Below are positions 33,701 through 45,710 of a stretch of 64,000 bases of DNA, piece after piece. The translations under genes were made by a program, and so were the position numbers. Location of the stretch: contig JADWOT020001441.1 of assembly GCA_036345935.2 (NCBI GenBank), forward strand, positions 62,001 to 126,000, given 5' to 3'. Source of the DNA: Taenia hydatigena. Lineage: Eukaryota; Platyhelminthes; Cestoda; Cyclophyllidea; Taeniidae. Position 1 is the first letter of the stretch; every line of letters starts with the position of its first letter. The notes beneath the pieces are model-generated. The model saw only the letters and a list, made by a program, of their open reading frames with translations, was not told the origin of the DNA and did no database searches.

Positions 33701-36700
33701 TAATTGTTTAACAAATAGGTATGCAGTTTGGTGTTTATAACAGCAATAACTGACGGCTGATTTTGCGCTCATATCCTATAGATAGAGTCTGATCCCTAAA
33801 TGCCTGGCAGCAAATTATTATTAATAATAACACTTTATTCCTTATTGCCGAAAAAACTGTCTCAAATTTATCAGCGATCAATTTTCAAAGTGGGGAAAAT
33901 ATGAGACGAAGAGATATTTGGTGGAATTCATTGTACCTCTTCTTTCCTTTAGAGGCATAAGTAGGTTTTCTACTGACTAGGTAAATAGATCCACTTAAAG
34001 CTATTTTGACTTGGTCTCAGCACCACTGCTAATAACTCATGCATAAACTACATGCTGTAGCACCCGCGACACCTATGGAGGGTGCACGACAACAGCTCGT
34101 TTATAATAGCATCGCAACACCTAGTAGCGGTAAATCTGTTTCCATTTTTACGACTAACAAATACAATATCCAGCGCTCGAAGGTCAAGCTACTTCTCCTA
34201 TTGTAAAATCCTCGTCCATTAGCAGGATTGTCAAGGTAAACTAGCAGCAGCTGGTAAACGGATTGTTTTCGTCTTCTTCTCAATCAGTTCACTGCAATGC
34301 GATTTGGCTGTTTGGTGCGCAGGTTTATTGTGCAAAATTAGTGGCGTATTTGTGTGGAAAATAGTAAAAGAACAATCGTATATGCAAAAACCTAGCTATA
34401 ATCACTAATGATGCAGTGCATAAACACTGTAAAGTGTTCATTGAGTGGTGTATTTAGTCAACGTCCATCGGCTTTACTTTCTCGACTTTCTTGGGTGTCG
34501 GAGGCACAGACCTTTCCTTTATCATTTACGGCTGAATTTTTGGCACATTAATATGGACTAGTACATAAGTTTAGTGGTCGCAAGGCATTGAATCTGCTAA
34601 TTTGATCAGCATCACTGAGTTTTTCAGAATGTAAAGCATCAATGGTCAAGTGCAATGCCACAGTATTTGTATCCCATTAGTCCCTTTTAAATGAGTTAAT
34701 TATATACAATACATTGGGGTTAACAATGAACCCACAGAGCCCCATAATACAGATGAACTTGACTTTCAGTGTTGACCAACTCAAATTACTCGCACACTGC
34801 ATATGATCAGCCGTGCTTATGCTCAGCAGTGCATGCAGTGCCAGTGAAAGTCGTGAAGAGGTCATAATGTAGAGCAGAATCAGATTCCGGGATAAATGCG
34901 CTTTACTTACTGCAAAACTGTTTGGCATTGCTACAGATGTGCGGTTATGTAGGCTGAAACGGAAATCCGTCAGCTTGCTTTTGGAGTACTTATGCTGTCC
35001 TCCCTTATGCTCTTTTTCCCCCTCTTTCTCTAAGTCACATTAGTGAATGCCCTTAATGCGCTCAAGTCATCGCCCCTGTGCGTCGGATCTGCATGCCGAC
35101 AATCACAGCAGTCGTGGGGAGAGGTAGTAGCGGGCAGGAGAACGAACGATTGATTGCGTGAGTGGGTGGGGATCGACTGAGCGGATGAATGGTTGCTGAC
35201 AGATGGAGAGGACAGCGCGTGAGATCAGTGGTCACAAATATATCACCGAGAGTGCTGCTGCTGTTTTAGTGGTGATAGTGGGTGATAGTAAAGTGCTGAC
35301 AGATGGATGAAGGATATAAAAGCATGACAGCCTATTTTCAAGTTCATGCGTTTGTTGACATTAATTAGCAGTGAAATGAATAGGCAGCAAAGCACCAGCA
35401 GAGGGTTTGCTGCTTCTTTATTGACGACAACTTATGGGTTATGTCAATGGTGTTCTAAATAGGTGGTGAAGTGGATTCCTTCTCCTTTTAGCTGCTCCGC
35501 ACTACTTTGCGTTACGATGAGATGAGGTAGATTGTGTCAGCTTACACTTCTCTTCATTGTTTCGCAATATGCTACGCTATCTTACATTCAAGAACTGAGG
35601 TCTTTATTGCCCCAATCGGTAAATCTCTGAGGTTCTCAATTCCCTGTTTGCAGGCTCTTAAGGTAAATTGGAGACAGTTTTCTTAAGAAATACTTTCTCC
35701 ATCTCTTGTTTACGGGATGATCAGCATTTGATGTCTGCGGAACCCACATCAATGCGATTACATTCCCACGAAGTGTCTGTCAACTCATAACAACAAAGAC
35801 TGTGCGTAAACGAATTATTTATTCCTAAAAGTGCAAATAGGCAACACAGGTGGTGAGCTAAATTTGGCCCAAACTAACACACAGTGAGCCGATTTGACCA
35901 GCGAGCCACCTTAAAAAAGATGGCATCTCAAACGGGTTTAGAATGGTGGATAATGATTTTGCCCTCGCGCAAATATATCATACACACGGACAACGTTCTC
36001 CTTAATATAAATGCAATAACAATAAAAGCCAAATACCCTAATGCTTAACTTCCACTTACTCTACGAACATGATAAATCATGCAAGGATCAGAGCCACTAG
36101 CAATAACATCGGTTTTCTTGAATCGCTCTGCTTTCTCACGTAACGAGTTGGATGGGCAACTAGCTGTTCCTAAGCCAGTACCATTTTAACCATTGAGCAC
36201 TAGTGCACTGAGTCGTGATAGCATTCAATCTAACAATGCATTCAATCAAAAGTAGGCAATTTTTCACATTACCTTAGAGACTGCGTGGCATCATTTTGAG
36301 CTATTGCCATAATAAATTTAGATGGGAGGCACCTGACTAAATATAGATATACATTACCAAATTAGTAGGACTGTTAATCCACTTTTGCACGTTTATTTAC
36401 ACCGCTTTTAAAGGAACAAAATATTTTTCAACTTCTAGGTCTGCTCCTTGTTTTAAAATAAGATTTCCTAACGTCAATAAATAAAAACCACTCAAGCAAG
36501 GTCTCGAGGCTTGTGTGAGAACTTACTTAAAAAATCTTTTCTACTACTATATGTTTGAACACGCGTAATTCCTTCGATCTGCAATTGCTAGTCCCAACTA
36601 TGTATAATTCAGAATCCTAAGGTTGAAAGCAGTATTATGGCCAAAATTCTGTTTTTTACATAAAATAGCCTTTACAAGCATTTAGCAGCGAGAATAAAAA

Positions 36701-39700
36701 GTTATTCTTTGATGTGGCTGTTATTACGCATGGCTTACAATCTATGCGAAACGGAGCAGATATGTGAGTACGTTATCTATCACACATACATGAAAGTGTG
36801 GCTTACGTTTAGTAAGGATTGCTTGTCTTATAGTCTTTGTGGCACCTGCTGCAGAATGCTTTCTCATGCATCCTAATTTGATCAAACAGTGGCATCAGCA
36901 ACGCGTGTTTAGTCTGGGCCATTTTTCACAGTACAATGGGGCCTTTAAGTTGTGACGAATGAAGGGGAATCAGACGGTTCTTTGCAGACTTCAGTAATCA
37001 GGTGAGACGACTGGCAATGCGACAGTCTTGGTGGACTTTAGTCACGCCATGAAATGTTTGGCTGCAGTAGACACTTTGATTTTGACTCGAATGCCCACGT
37101 TTTGGTGTCTACGTGAGACGTGGAAGGTAAAAAGACTAGGCTAGGCATGCACAAGGTCGTTCGAGAAAATGCACTGGAACGCAACGGTGACGGATAATGG
37201 TAGGGACCGTAACCGGAAGAAATGGTGTGGGTTAAATAGAGGTGTCATTTCAACCCTATGGGATATGGGACTTTCTGAATCAGTTCTTAATCAGACATGT
37301 AATTACGACACAGAACAGCAGTCATCGTGTGGTTAGCCAAAATCTTGAGCCATAAAGACGTGTGGTCAAGTTTACTGCACCAAACTTGCTCTTTTGTAGC
37401 GTGTCTCAAGTGATGGGCTCTTAAAATCCAGTCTTTTTATTTAAAAATGTGAAACTGCTTGTCAAAGAAGACGTCTTAATGCACCGAGCATTTTGGACGA
37501 CCTCATTTTAGCATGTTCGAACCAATACCTCATCACTCTTTGGAAGCAGAGATAAAAACGGGCTTACCAATCCTTATGGCATACACGAATATTTCCATAG
37601 ATCCATGCAAGTTGACAACTCACAGAGTCGCCGCTTATCACGACAACTAAAGCCAACTTAATTGAAGGTGGACGTTGTTTTGCGACAGCAGGTTCGCCTA
37701 AGTAGACTCATCTATTATCTTGCTGTTTTTCACGCGGACAACCACAAGGGTAAAGAACTCTGAAACCTTGGAGGGGAACAATTCCCTCGATTCAAAGAAA
37801 TGCTCAAGATTATGCTGTGGCTTTCCATAACCAAGCAATAATTTTCAGCATACCAGCCAATTAATATATCTGATTTTCTACGCTTTGCCGAACGTGTTCT
37901 ATCAGAGCGGACCTACTTATGCATCAATAGTAATTTATTAAAATGCAAAAATTGTATCTGTCATTATAAAATAGTTTACTGTGGTTAATCCCAATCGCCA
38001 AATAAGGCGCAAGATTGTCAGTCCGACCCTTCTCTAAATTAGTAAAATCCTGCAGTGGGATTAAGCGACGCATTTGACAGGCACAAATTTTGCGCTATAA
38101 TAGTTGGGATGAGCGTGGCAGTCGACGATTTGCACAGACTTGCATTATGTAATGCATTGTAGGCTGACCCATCGGTAATGGTAGTTGCTGACAATAATGC
38201 AGACCCTCCTGAATTTCAATCGTGTGCATGCTTTTCATTGCAAGTGCAGTCATACATTCCCGTTTTATTCAAAACGACCCAATAGCAGTAAACAGACCTT
38301 GGTATGGAAGCCATTGCTGCAGTAAGTTTTTACTGCGTATAAAGGCTTCTGAGGTCTTATTTTAGTCTATTGCATTTGTAATGGAAGGGCAACGATCAAT
38401 GCGGTAATCATGGTGACTACGTGGCTTTATAGCAATGTGTTGACGTAACCTTAGCGCCAGTTGTTCAAACTCCCCGTCTTTGGCACAAATCAAATCCACG
38501 CTGGCTTGTCCTGATAATCGCTGGAACCAAAACCTTTGCATGTTCTGTTCTTATGCATTATCTCTCTTTGTTCATAAATTTAGCTTTCATTACATTTGAG
38601 TTAATCCATTCGCATTCCATTTGTGATCGCAGACATTGTTGAAAGTCTGGGCACTTAATAGCTCTCAACGTAAAAATACTGGCGTACCACCTGGAATGGC
38701 TTTAGAGGTGTGCAGCTACCTTGACGCCTCCGGCTAAAGGTGGGTAAGTTTGGATCCTTTCCGCACTTCAATTCCCCGCTCTCAGATGGCAGCACATTTA
38801 TAAGCGGATTGTGCTATACAAACGTCTCTGCCAGTTACTTCTCTCAAAACATTCGCGAATAGCATCCGACATGCTTCCGAAGCTCTTTGATATAACGAAA
38901 CGCAATCGGAACCTTATTGACGTTTTCCATTCATAGTTGACTCCAAGCGACTCTACATAATCATATAATTCGACTTCACTTCAACTTTGATCCCCACGCG
39001 TTGCTGCATGAGGAACGTATATTTCTGTTTAAAGCACCAAAATTTGGGTTGGCCAATCGGTCCCCAACAAATAAAAACGGTTCCTTTCGTAATCTGCATG
39101 CTTGAAAAATGTCGCTTTACCGAAAAGGTAAAGGCTATATTTGTCAGCCTAATCAAACTTAAAAACTTTGTAGGCATCACAATTATGACTGCCTAGTCCA
39201 TCTGGTGAGCCCACCGCACTTCCGTAAGGAAAATTCACTAGTCACCTTCGGATCTCCTGCGTCTTATTCGTTATTATTTATTGTAGTCACTTTCAACGGA
39301 CAAAAACGAGTCGAATGAAATGAAGTATCTTGCAAAATTCTACAATAACCTCGGTGACTTTGATTTTTCCCTGTTGGTTGTCGTATCAACGAATTGGCGA
39401 CCAAAACGAATCCAAAAACTGGCCCAATTTGATGAGGTGGGGGCGGTACAGCATGATTTGCGCATCATTAAGGCACAATCAGAAGTACGCTTTCGCACCA
39501 GGTAAGAGACAACAAAAACAACCAAAGCATTCACGCTTTCAAAAGCAGTGATATGTTTATCTTTTTTGCTTCTGGTTTGGTTGGTTGAATAAGTAAGCAA
39601 GTGATAACTAAATAAAGCCTTACGATTGCCATAGTAAGGGCCAGCATGGTACTTTAAATTGGTTAAATTCAGCGCAACGTTGTAGGAGAAGGAAAGACTT

Positions 39701-40084
39701 TCGTAGTACGAATACAGCTTTTCGGACAAGCAGAGCAAAGGCTAATACTCTCGGCTGCAAATAATAAGTTTTTGTGACTTTGGAACAAAAATTGCCATAT
39801 TCGCCGAGGGAACAAAGCGCCACATGGGGTACGGCTAATAATGCTGAAAGTCGGAATCCCTTAGCAAACAACGGCTGTCCTTCCATGCCCGTCGTCGCCA
39901 GGTGGCACGCCTGATTCATAAGACATCTACAGCATGCACAGCCACAAGCACTGCCATGGCGTCATTGGTGGCGAAATTGGTTTGTACTTACGGAAACTTT
40001 GAAATCACGGCATTGCATTTGCAAAGAATGGGCTAATATAAGAAGGATGAAAGGCGAAGAGGAGTAAAGTTGAAAACAGCATTT
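30743..40084. other. Long gene-poor region
   Basis: More than 9 kb without a supportable gene. A small + ORF (33455-33664, 69 aa) begins with ATG and has even composition but no motif. Near 35315 a gatataaaag sequence looks like a TATA box, after a G-rich run (35100-35300) with two ctgacagatgga repeats, but no gene follows. Overlapping opposite ORFs at 38953-39196 and 39320-39738 give no family signal. AT-rich throughout. Confidence 0.4.
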
Positions 40085-40163
40085 GGTTTTGTGGCCTAAT
40101 GGGTAAGGCGTCTGTTTTTAAGTCGGAGGATTACAGGTTCGAGTCTTTCAGGGCCATAAAACC
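40085..40163 (+). tRNA. tRNA-like sequence, probably a tRNA-Arg-type pseudogene or SINE head
   Basis: Box A (tggcctaatgg, 40092-40102) and box B (ggttcgagtct, 40136-40146) are well placed, and the first half resembles animal tRNA-Arg. The anticodon-loop position reads TTTTAAG, giving anticodon TTA, which would pair with the stop codon UAA. The T stem is poor (ACAGG against CTTTC). Seven extra bases separate it from the segment that best closes the acceptor stem. Instead, 40085-40096 and 40152-40163 form a 12-pair stem with one G-T pair. A working tRNA is unlikely. A decayed tRNA or tRNA-derived repeat is likelier. Confidence 0.4.
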
Positions 40164-40344
40164 CCCCTTATCTTCACTGCTTGTGGTAGCACAGTGCTTG
40201 TCCAACGACGATCTAAAACATTGATGGTGAATAGATTAAAGAGCAGTTCAGTGCATTAAAAAGAAAAGGTAAGATTAGTGGCTTTCTTGGTGATTGGCTT
40301 GATTCCTTGATATCCGCGTTTTTGAGGCGACGCCTAAATTAATG

Positions 40345-40530
40345 GACCACTCCTTCCTTCTTCTACGTCCCCCTCCACTCATTCTACTATCATCGATTTT
40401 CCACCCATTTAACTTTGCAGTCACCCTTACGCACTCATTTCTTATGTGCTTCTTACATTTCTCCTCCTTTTTACCTTCCTTCCCACCTTTTGTTGCTGAC
40501 CTCTCTCCTTCAATTAGGTGCTATACTTTG
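40345..40530 (+). repeat. Pyrimidine-rich tract
   Basis: C/T-rich on the + strand (ccttccttctt, ctcctcctttttaccttcc), the mirror of the purine-rich tract at 3480-4880. The ORFs inside it (40342-40539, 40415-40618) are judged to be composition effects. Confidence 0.4.
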
Positions 40531-42212
40531 CCGCAGTGAAGCATGGAATGATTGTAGTCACATGAATACAACCGATACAACACAGACGATTTCTCCTCTC
40601 TCGCAATGTCAACCTTAGCCACATGATTGCAATCAATACGTTCGTGTTGGTATGTATGATCCGAGACATCTTTTAACCAAGCATATTATATGAAGCATAA
40701 GAACCTAGTCAATTTTTTGTCGAAGTAGATTTAATCTGTGCTTATGGACTGCCCGAAAATTCGAGTCTTATTTAAAATGAATAATCACCAGTTGTGCATT
40801 AAAGATAGGCACAAAGTTCTTGGAATCCAAATTTCAAAGGTCCCTAATAGGGAATAAAAGCTAACTACATCACCTTGACGAAACAACAAAGGCCTACTGC
40901 GGAAAAGCAGTCTGATTAACTATCCGTAGCCATTGTTTTTTGCACCACCTAAGCCTACATCCAAATAGAGTATAACTCTGCAACACCTATAGGATGAAAT
41001 GTTTACATTTAGAATGGCTGCTATATTTGGTTGTTATCTAGGGTTGGAAATGCAATGAGAACTATTATGAAAACTTATCAACCAGACCAAAGTGTTAAAA
41101 TAGTCACATCCTCTCTAAAATTTCAACCACGTAACTTAAATTTATGCTTGCTTGCACTAACATTTTTGGGAGACTAATGCGCGGTGATAATTTTGCATGT
41201 TTCATCCCCGTAAAGTAATACTAAAAATGGGAATTAAATTTCTCAAGAAATGTTTAAACGATTTTCTACGCCGCGAATGCACTCAACCCTGACATGTGGT
41301 CCGTGGAATGGGCAGTTGTATTTCTCTAAGTCGATGCGCTAAAATTAGAGTTTTCTGGACGCTTTTATGAAAGAAGAGAAAATAGGTTTCTAACCGCGGT
41401 ACTATGTATTAGGAAAAATGAGTGACCCCGTCGCTGCCTCCATTGGCATGGAAGATTTAGTGGAGCAGGCAGGTGATCGACCTGGAAAATAATGTTGTCT
41501 CGTTTTAAGACAAAGGTGAGCAAACCATTTCTACTCCGCTTTTGAAATAGGCAGATGACGTTTTTAAACTTTTTGGCATTTTAATGCTAATGAAGCAATT
41601 AAATCAGCAATTATTTAAGTATCTTTCGTGCTTGAGGTTTACAGATTGCTGTCTTTAAATAGTACCTGAATTTCCTTTCAAGTTTTAAAAAGCACATCGA
41701 GAATAAAAAGTATATTCATACCAAAATTCCTCTTTTTCCACTTTTTTTGAGGCTATTTAATTTTTATTATAATAAGAAGTTATATGTTTCAGGTCAATTT
41801 TTGACTCGTATGAATTTTGCCGAAATCACTGATAATTAGTTAAGGCTTATAAAACGATTACTTAGACATATATAAACTTAACCTAGAGTTATTAAATTTA
41901 GATGATCTTACTTTTTGTTTTAACTAATTCTTCCTGACATCTCATTTTCGAGTACATACGGTGATTTGCGTTTGTGCATTCCTGACTGCATTGCGATTTC
42001 AGCTATTTTTCATTTTTTGACCAGTCTCATTAATGCAGTATTCAGAATCGATTGCCTCGTTCTTTGCTGATAACTGCAAATTTCCTCTTCGAAGTCCCGG
42101 TGGCGATGGAATCCTTGTGTCGCTAAGCATCCTTCATCATCCCCACTTCCTTGAGATATTCCATTTGTTCTCCTACTGCCATTGCAGGATCGCGCTTAAC
42201 AACTCCATTATC
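40531..42212. other. No supported gene
   Basis: AT-rich sequence. An open frame precedes the next gene (42033-42212), and an acceptor-like ccattgcag at 42180-42188 ends 24 bases before its ATG. The 5' structure of that gene may therefore lie here. Confidence 0.35.
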
Positions 42213-42371
42213 ATGGCTGATTCATTACCAGCGAGTGACTATCGAAAAATAATTTGCCGCATTTCCTCTACTAGTTTTTGCATTAAATACTCCGAATTAT
42301 ACGATGGGGCATCGTACTACTTGGTACTTGGATATCGAAATCTGAGCGCTCTTTGGCACCTCTCTACTTAG
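42213..42371 (+). CDS. Distant MASQ-family protein (52 aa or a last exon)
   Basis: From ATG 42213 the frame reads MADSLPASDYRKIICRISST and ends at TAG 42369-42371. Residues 5-39 align without gaps to residues 45-79 of the MASQ proteins: L..(N/S)D(F/Y)R..(L/I)..R(V/I).S(S/T)..F then Y.E.Y(E/D)G..YY.V. That is about 13 identities in 35 with mostly conservative changes. It lacks the first half of the MASQ proteins and adds 13 residues after YYLVLG. The frame is open upstream to 42033, and an acceptor-like site lies 24 bases before the ATG, so it may be the last exon of a longer gene. F-x-I-K-Y, an acidic turn and YYLVL weakly recall a PB1 fold. Confidence 0.45.
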   Translation: MADSLPASDYRKIICRISSTSFCIKYSELYDGASYYLVLGYRNLSALWHLST

Positions 42372-43254
42372 TAAGTTGTCGATATCAAGGACGTATTTGT
42401 TAGTAAATAATAAATGCTTCACTTAATTTGGAAAAAATACACTAGTGGTGGTTTGCTTTTTCATACTAGGTAAAGTTGGCCTTCCGGTAGAAAATCAGCA
42501 CTTGTGAAGTGCATACAGGTTGCCTTTTCTCTGTTTGGAGTCACCAAATGTGTCTAGGCCATGGGGTATAAGTCAATGAAAGTTAGGCGCTTTCTGCAAA
42601 AGGCTGATCTCTCTTGGGGAGTTAAAACCTTATCAGTAAGCCTATTTTAGCATAACCCAAATTTGATTAACTAACTGTGAGGTATTTGCCTAAAGCTTGC
42701 CATCGCGAAAAGTTTCACATATCTGTGTCACTTCGGAAGAATAAAATTAAAAGACCGTATGCTTGTGCACCATTCCAGTCCTCATTTTAGCAAAATAATT
42801 TAAAAGTAATGGCAAATTTGGAACTGGATCTCTTTTAATGGGAAAGGAAAGAATGAGAACTAACAATTCAGCTAGCTTTTTGCTTAAATTTTCGTCTAAA
42901 AGAAAGTAATCCTGTAGGATGGGTCTATATCCTGATGCGTAATTAAGGGCTTAGCGGGAATGTCCGCAGAACAGCGTAGACGAGGAAAAAGGAGGAAGAC
43001 CTTTGCGCATAAAAGAATTGAAGGAAATGCAGATCCGTGATATGATTATATAGGAAAAGGCAATTTTCCTTTGCGAGATCCTTGGCACGTGTAGTGCTGG
43101 TGTAATATATCCAGAAGCTCTTCTGACATTTATAATTGCCTGAGGAGCAAAGGTTAAACACTTATCATACCTAGAAGACCAGACTATAATAAACAAGGCT
43201 CTCTCCTTATACTGACCCTGTTTAAAGGCCGCTACTGCAAATTCCAGTTAAAGG

Positions 43255-43533
43255 TCATGAATTCCAATACCGTCGTCCAAGCACCAATGCGCTTGGCAGT
43301 GGTTGTGAACTCCTTTCATATCTTACGCAATTCGTCAGTGCTTGGCTGTAAAGATACGCTTGCGAATCTATTAGGTTAGTGTCCTCGTGTAGTTTTGCAA
43401 GTGACTGACTCAATGTGCTACAGGTATCTTGTACAGTCTCATCCAAGAGTGATTCGATGGCAAAATGCAAATCAAACACTCGTTGAAGCTTCATTAATTG
43501 TATATAGCACAAATTATGAGTCACAGCAGCCAT
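43255..43533 (-). CDS. Small helical ORF (92 aa), unrecognised
   Basis: Minus-strand ATG at 43533 gives MAAVTHNLCYIQLMKLQRVF then a long helix-like, acidic stretch (IESLLDETVQDTCSTLSQSL, LAKLHEDTNLIDSQAYL). A donor-like gtaaga lies after LTNC, about 70 bases before the stop, so the last 20 residues may be intron. Composition differs from the AT-rich neighbourhood and looks protein-like. No family is recognised. Confidence 0.3.
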   Translation of the reverse strand: MAAVTHNLCYIQLMKLQRVFDLHFAIESLLDETVQDTCSTLSQSLAKLHEDTNLIDSQAYLYSQALTNCVRYERSSQPLPSALVLGRRYWNS

Positions 43534-44229
43534 AAGTGAATTTATTTTAGATAAAATGCATGATTCGCTACAAAAAGGTTATAAGGACCAAATTTTCCTT
43601 AGGCATACTATTTCGTTTGGCTGAATAATCCAGAATACCCACAGCATAATTATTATGGTAAAAACTGCATATCAATGGAAACAATTGCGTCAGATATCTA
43701 AAGGAATGCACTTTGCATCGCCATCAGTGCAGAGAACATCCCACAGATGACGCAATATGTCCGACATAAGAGTTAAGGAAAATTGCAACAATAGATTTGT
43801 GTACAATGAGCAATGACGCGTTCTTCTTAACTATCAAACGCCAATGGACAAAGTCATTCGAACTAAAGACCATCATCTTTTCAATAAATCACTTCGCCTA
43901 ATCGTTGCGCCATAAAGCAATTTTTGGAACTGTAACAGCACTAGTAAAGCAAGTCTTTAGACTCACCATTTGCTTAGCGTTACGTCTTTACGCCTCCTGC
44001 CCTTAACTTACTCCTCGTACATCACGTCGGGTCATTCGCTTTGGAGTCTTTGCCTCTCCTGCTTTTTGCTTCCATCTCCATTTACTGCTGTGCTAGTTCT
44101 ATTTTCGATTTAATTTTATGTATTTGCTTTGGAAACCAAGAGCGTCTGCATTCAACTATTTCATAGAAAGCTGCTACTGTTAATAATAGTGATTTATGCT
44201 ATTTCGTTTTGGTGCAAACTGCGGCTACT

Positions 44230-45710
44230 AAAGCAGATGTAAGGACGGAAAATGCAGAGGATTTTATGACTTTGCACAGTGTTACGCTAGCGAATGTTTC
44301 AATAAACCATTTCAGGGTTATGGTCGCATCGTTGATGGCAACTGCCATTTTGCCTGTCACGATGGCTTATGCCACCCCGTTGGCAATTACGGCAAACTGC
44401 ATCGACCTGCATTGATCGCATCCCTGACCACGGTATGACCTCATGTTGATAAATGGCATGCCAAGCTACGATCGTCTAATGCAATCACAACCTTCAGTGT
44501 CAAGTTCTCCTGCTTCGATACACAATATAGCTCCGGTTATTCTTCAACCCATGCTTCTTTGCACCTTAAAATTGAACCAACCTTTAATATCTATGAATTT
44601 AGTGTTAGGGATTGATAGTTTTGCCTCTAATATGGGCCCATATTCGTAATGGTTAGTGACTGTCACCTTGCTGCACATTAAGCGTATCCTTATAGAAATG
44701 GATTCACTACTCCAATCGATCATCGCAACTGCACCTGACATCGACAGCACTTTATTTTGCATTATTCCATAAATCAGTCAACCCACGATACCTGATGCGC
44801 CTAAGTATAAGCAAGCTACCATAATGTCTAAAAATACGATTTTAAAGCCTTCTACTGAGAAGTCCAATTTCGTATAAGCCGTTGATACGAAGGTTGCGCT
44901 AACAATTAAGCCAACGGTGCCAGTGTTTGTTAATCGCACACCCAATATCAAAGAAAAGACTTCTCTACGTTGATGCACATGTTCCTGGATTTCTCAAAAT
45001 TTTGTCGAAGGAGAATCCCTACACATTCAAAGCCATGTTTAGCAAACTGTCCAACACCTTTGATCGCTTAAAAGCCATGGATCTCAAGGTGCTGCAAGCT
45101 CTTATAGAGACATTGTCCCCTCTAGCGAATAACACGCCTCTACTGCTAACTACAAGCACTCCAGAAATCATAATAACTTGTGCCTGGGAAGAAAGAGAAT
45201 GTCGGGATATTGACATTGTCTACAGTTGTAAACGATGTGCCTGCAACCTCGGGAAGTTTGGAAAGTTGCAGTCGAAAATGCCTTACATTAGTTATCTATT
45301 GAAGTAGATGGGTGCAAAGAATCTGACTGCTCTAGGTGACTCGGTGCCCCATATCCTAAAACTCTTGGTCGACTTGAATTCACAGAAGGTAAAAGGCGCC
45401 AATTCGCACTTGTTCAATGAAACTCGATTCTTTAACGATGTAAAAGATTTACTTCATTAGGGCACCCTTTAGGAGTTAAAGGAAGGCCGTAATGCCTCCA
45501 GGTTGCTCATTGGCATACTCTTTTAGCTTACAGGAGCACAAAAGTGTTTTACTGACAGCCAATTATTCTTCAAGGGCGAGATTTTCTCCCTCTCATACTT
45601 TTGTGATCAATGTAGCTGTATGGATGTTTGCAAGAAACGTTTAATTCCGCTTTTTTTCTGTTTGACAAGACGATTACATTGCCGTTCGGAAATGTGGTAG
45701 TTAGGCCAAT
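44230..45710 (+). pseudogene. Decayed protein-coding stretch with many stops
   Basis: Protein-like + strand text appears in long pieces interrupted by stops and frame changes. First comes a Cys-rich piece around 44232-44430 (CYASECFNKPFQG, then DGNCHFACHDGLCH). Next is a second frame from 44443 with three internal TAA stops and a TGA (WLVTVTLLHIKRILIEMDSL, then VDTKVALTIKPTVPVFVNR). A third frame runs from 44927 (ENPYTFKAMFSKLSNTFDRL, EIIITCAWEERECRDIDIVY) through several TAG stops to about 45710. The C-x6-C in TCAWEEREC with a later C-x-C faintly recalls DEG/ENaC channel ectodomains. The Cys-rich piece could be EGF- or laminin-like. Neither is firm. With at least eight stops it cannot be one working gene. 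Confidence 0.3.

Noticed and set aside
35311..35345. TATA box (gatataaaag) possibly starting a gene
   Set aside because: No open frame, exon or conserved segment follows within several kb.
39320..39738. Opposite-strand ORFs suspected to be transposase fragments
   Set aside because: No catalytic motif, terminal repeats or second copy could be seen.
40342..40618. Two overlapping + strand hydrophobic ORFs
   Set aside because: Pyrimidine-rich composition explains them; no motif or splice support.
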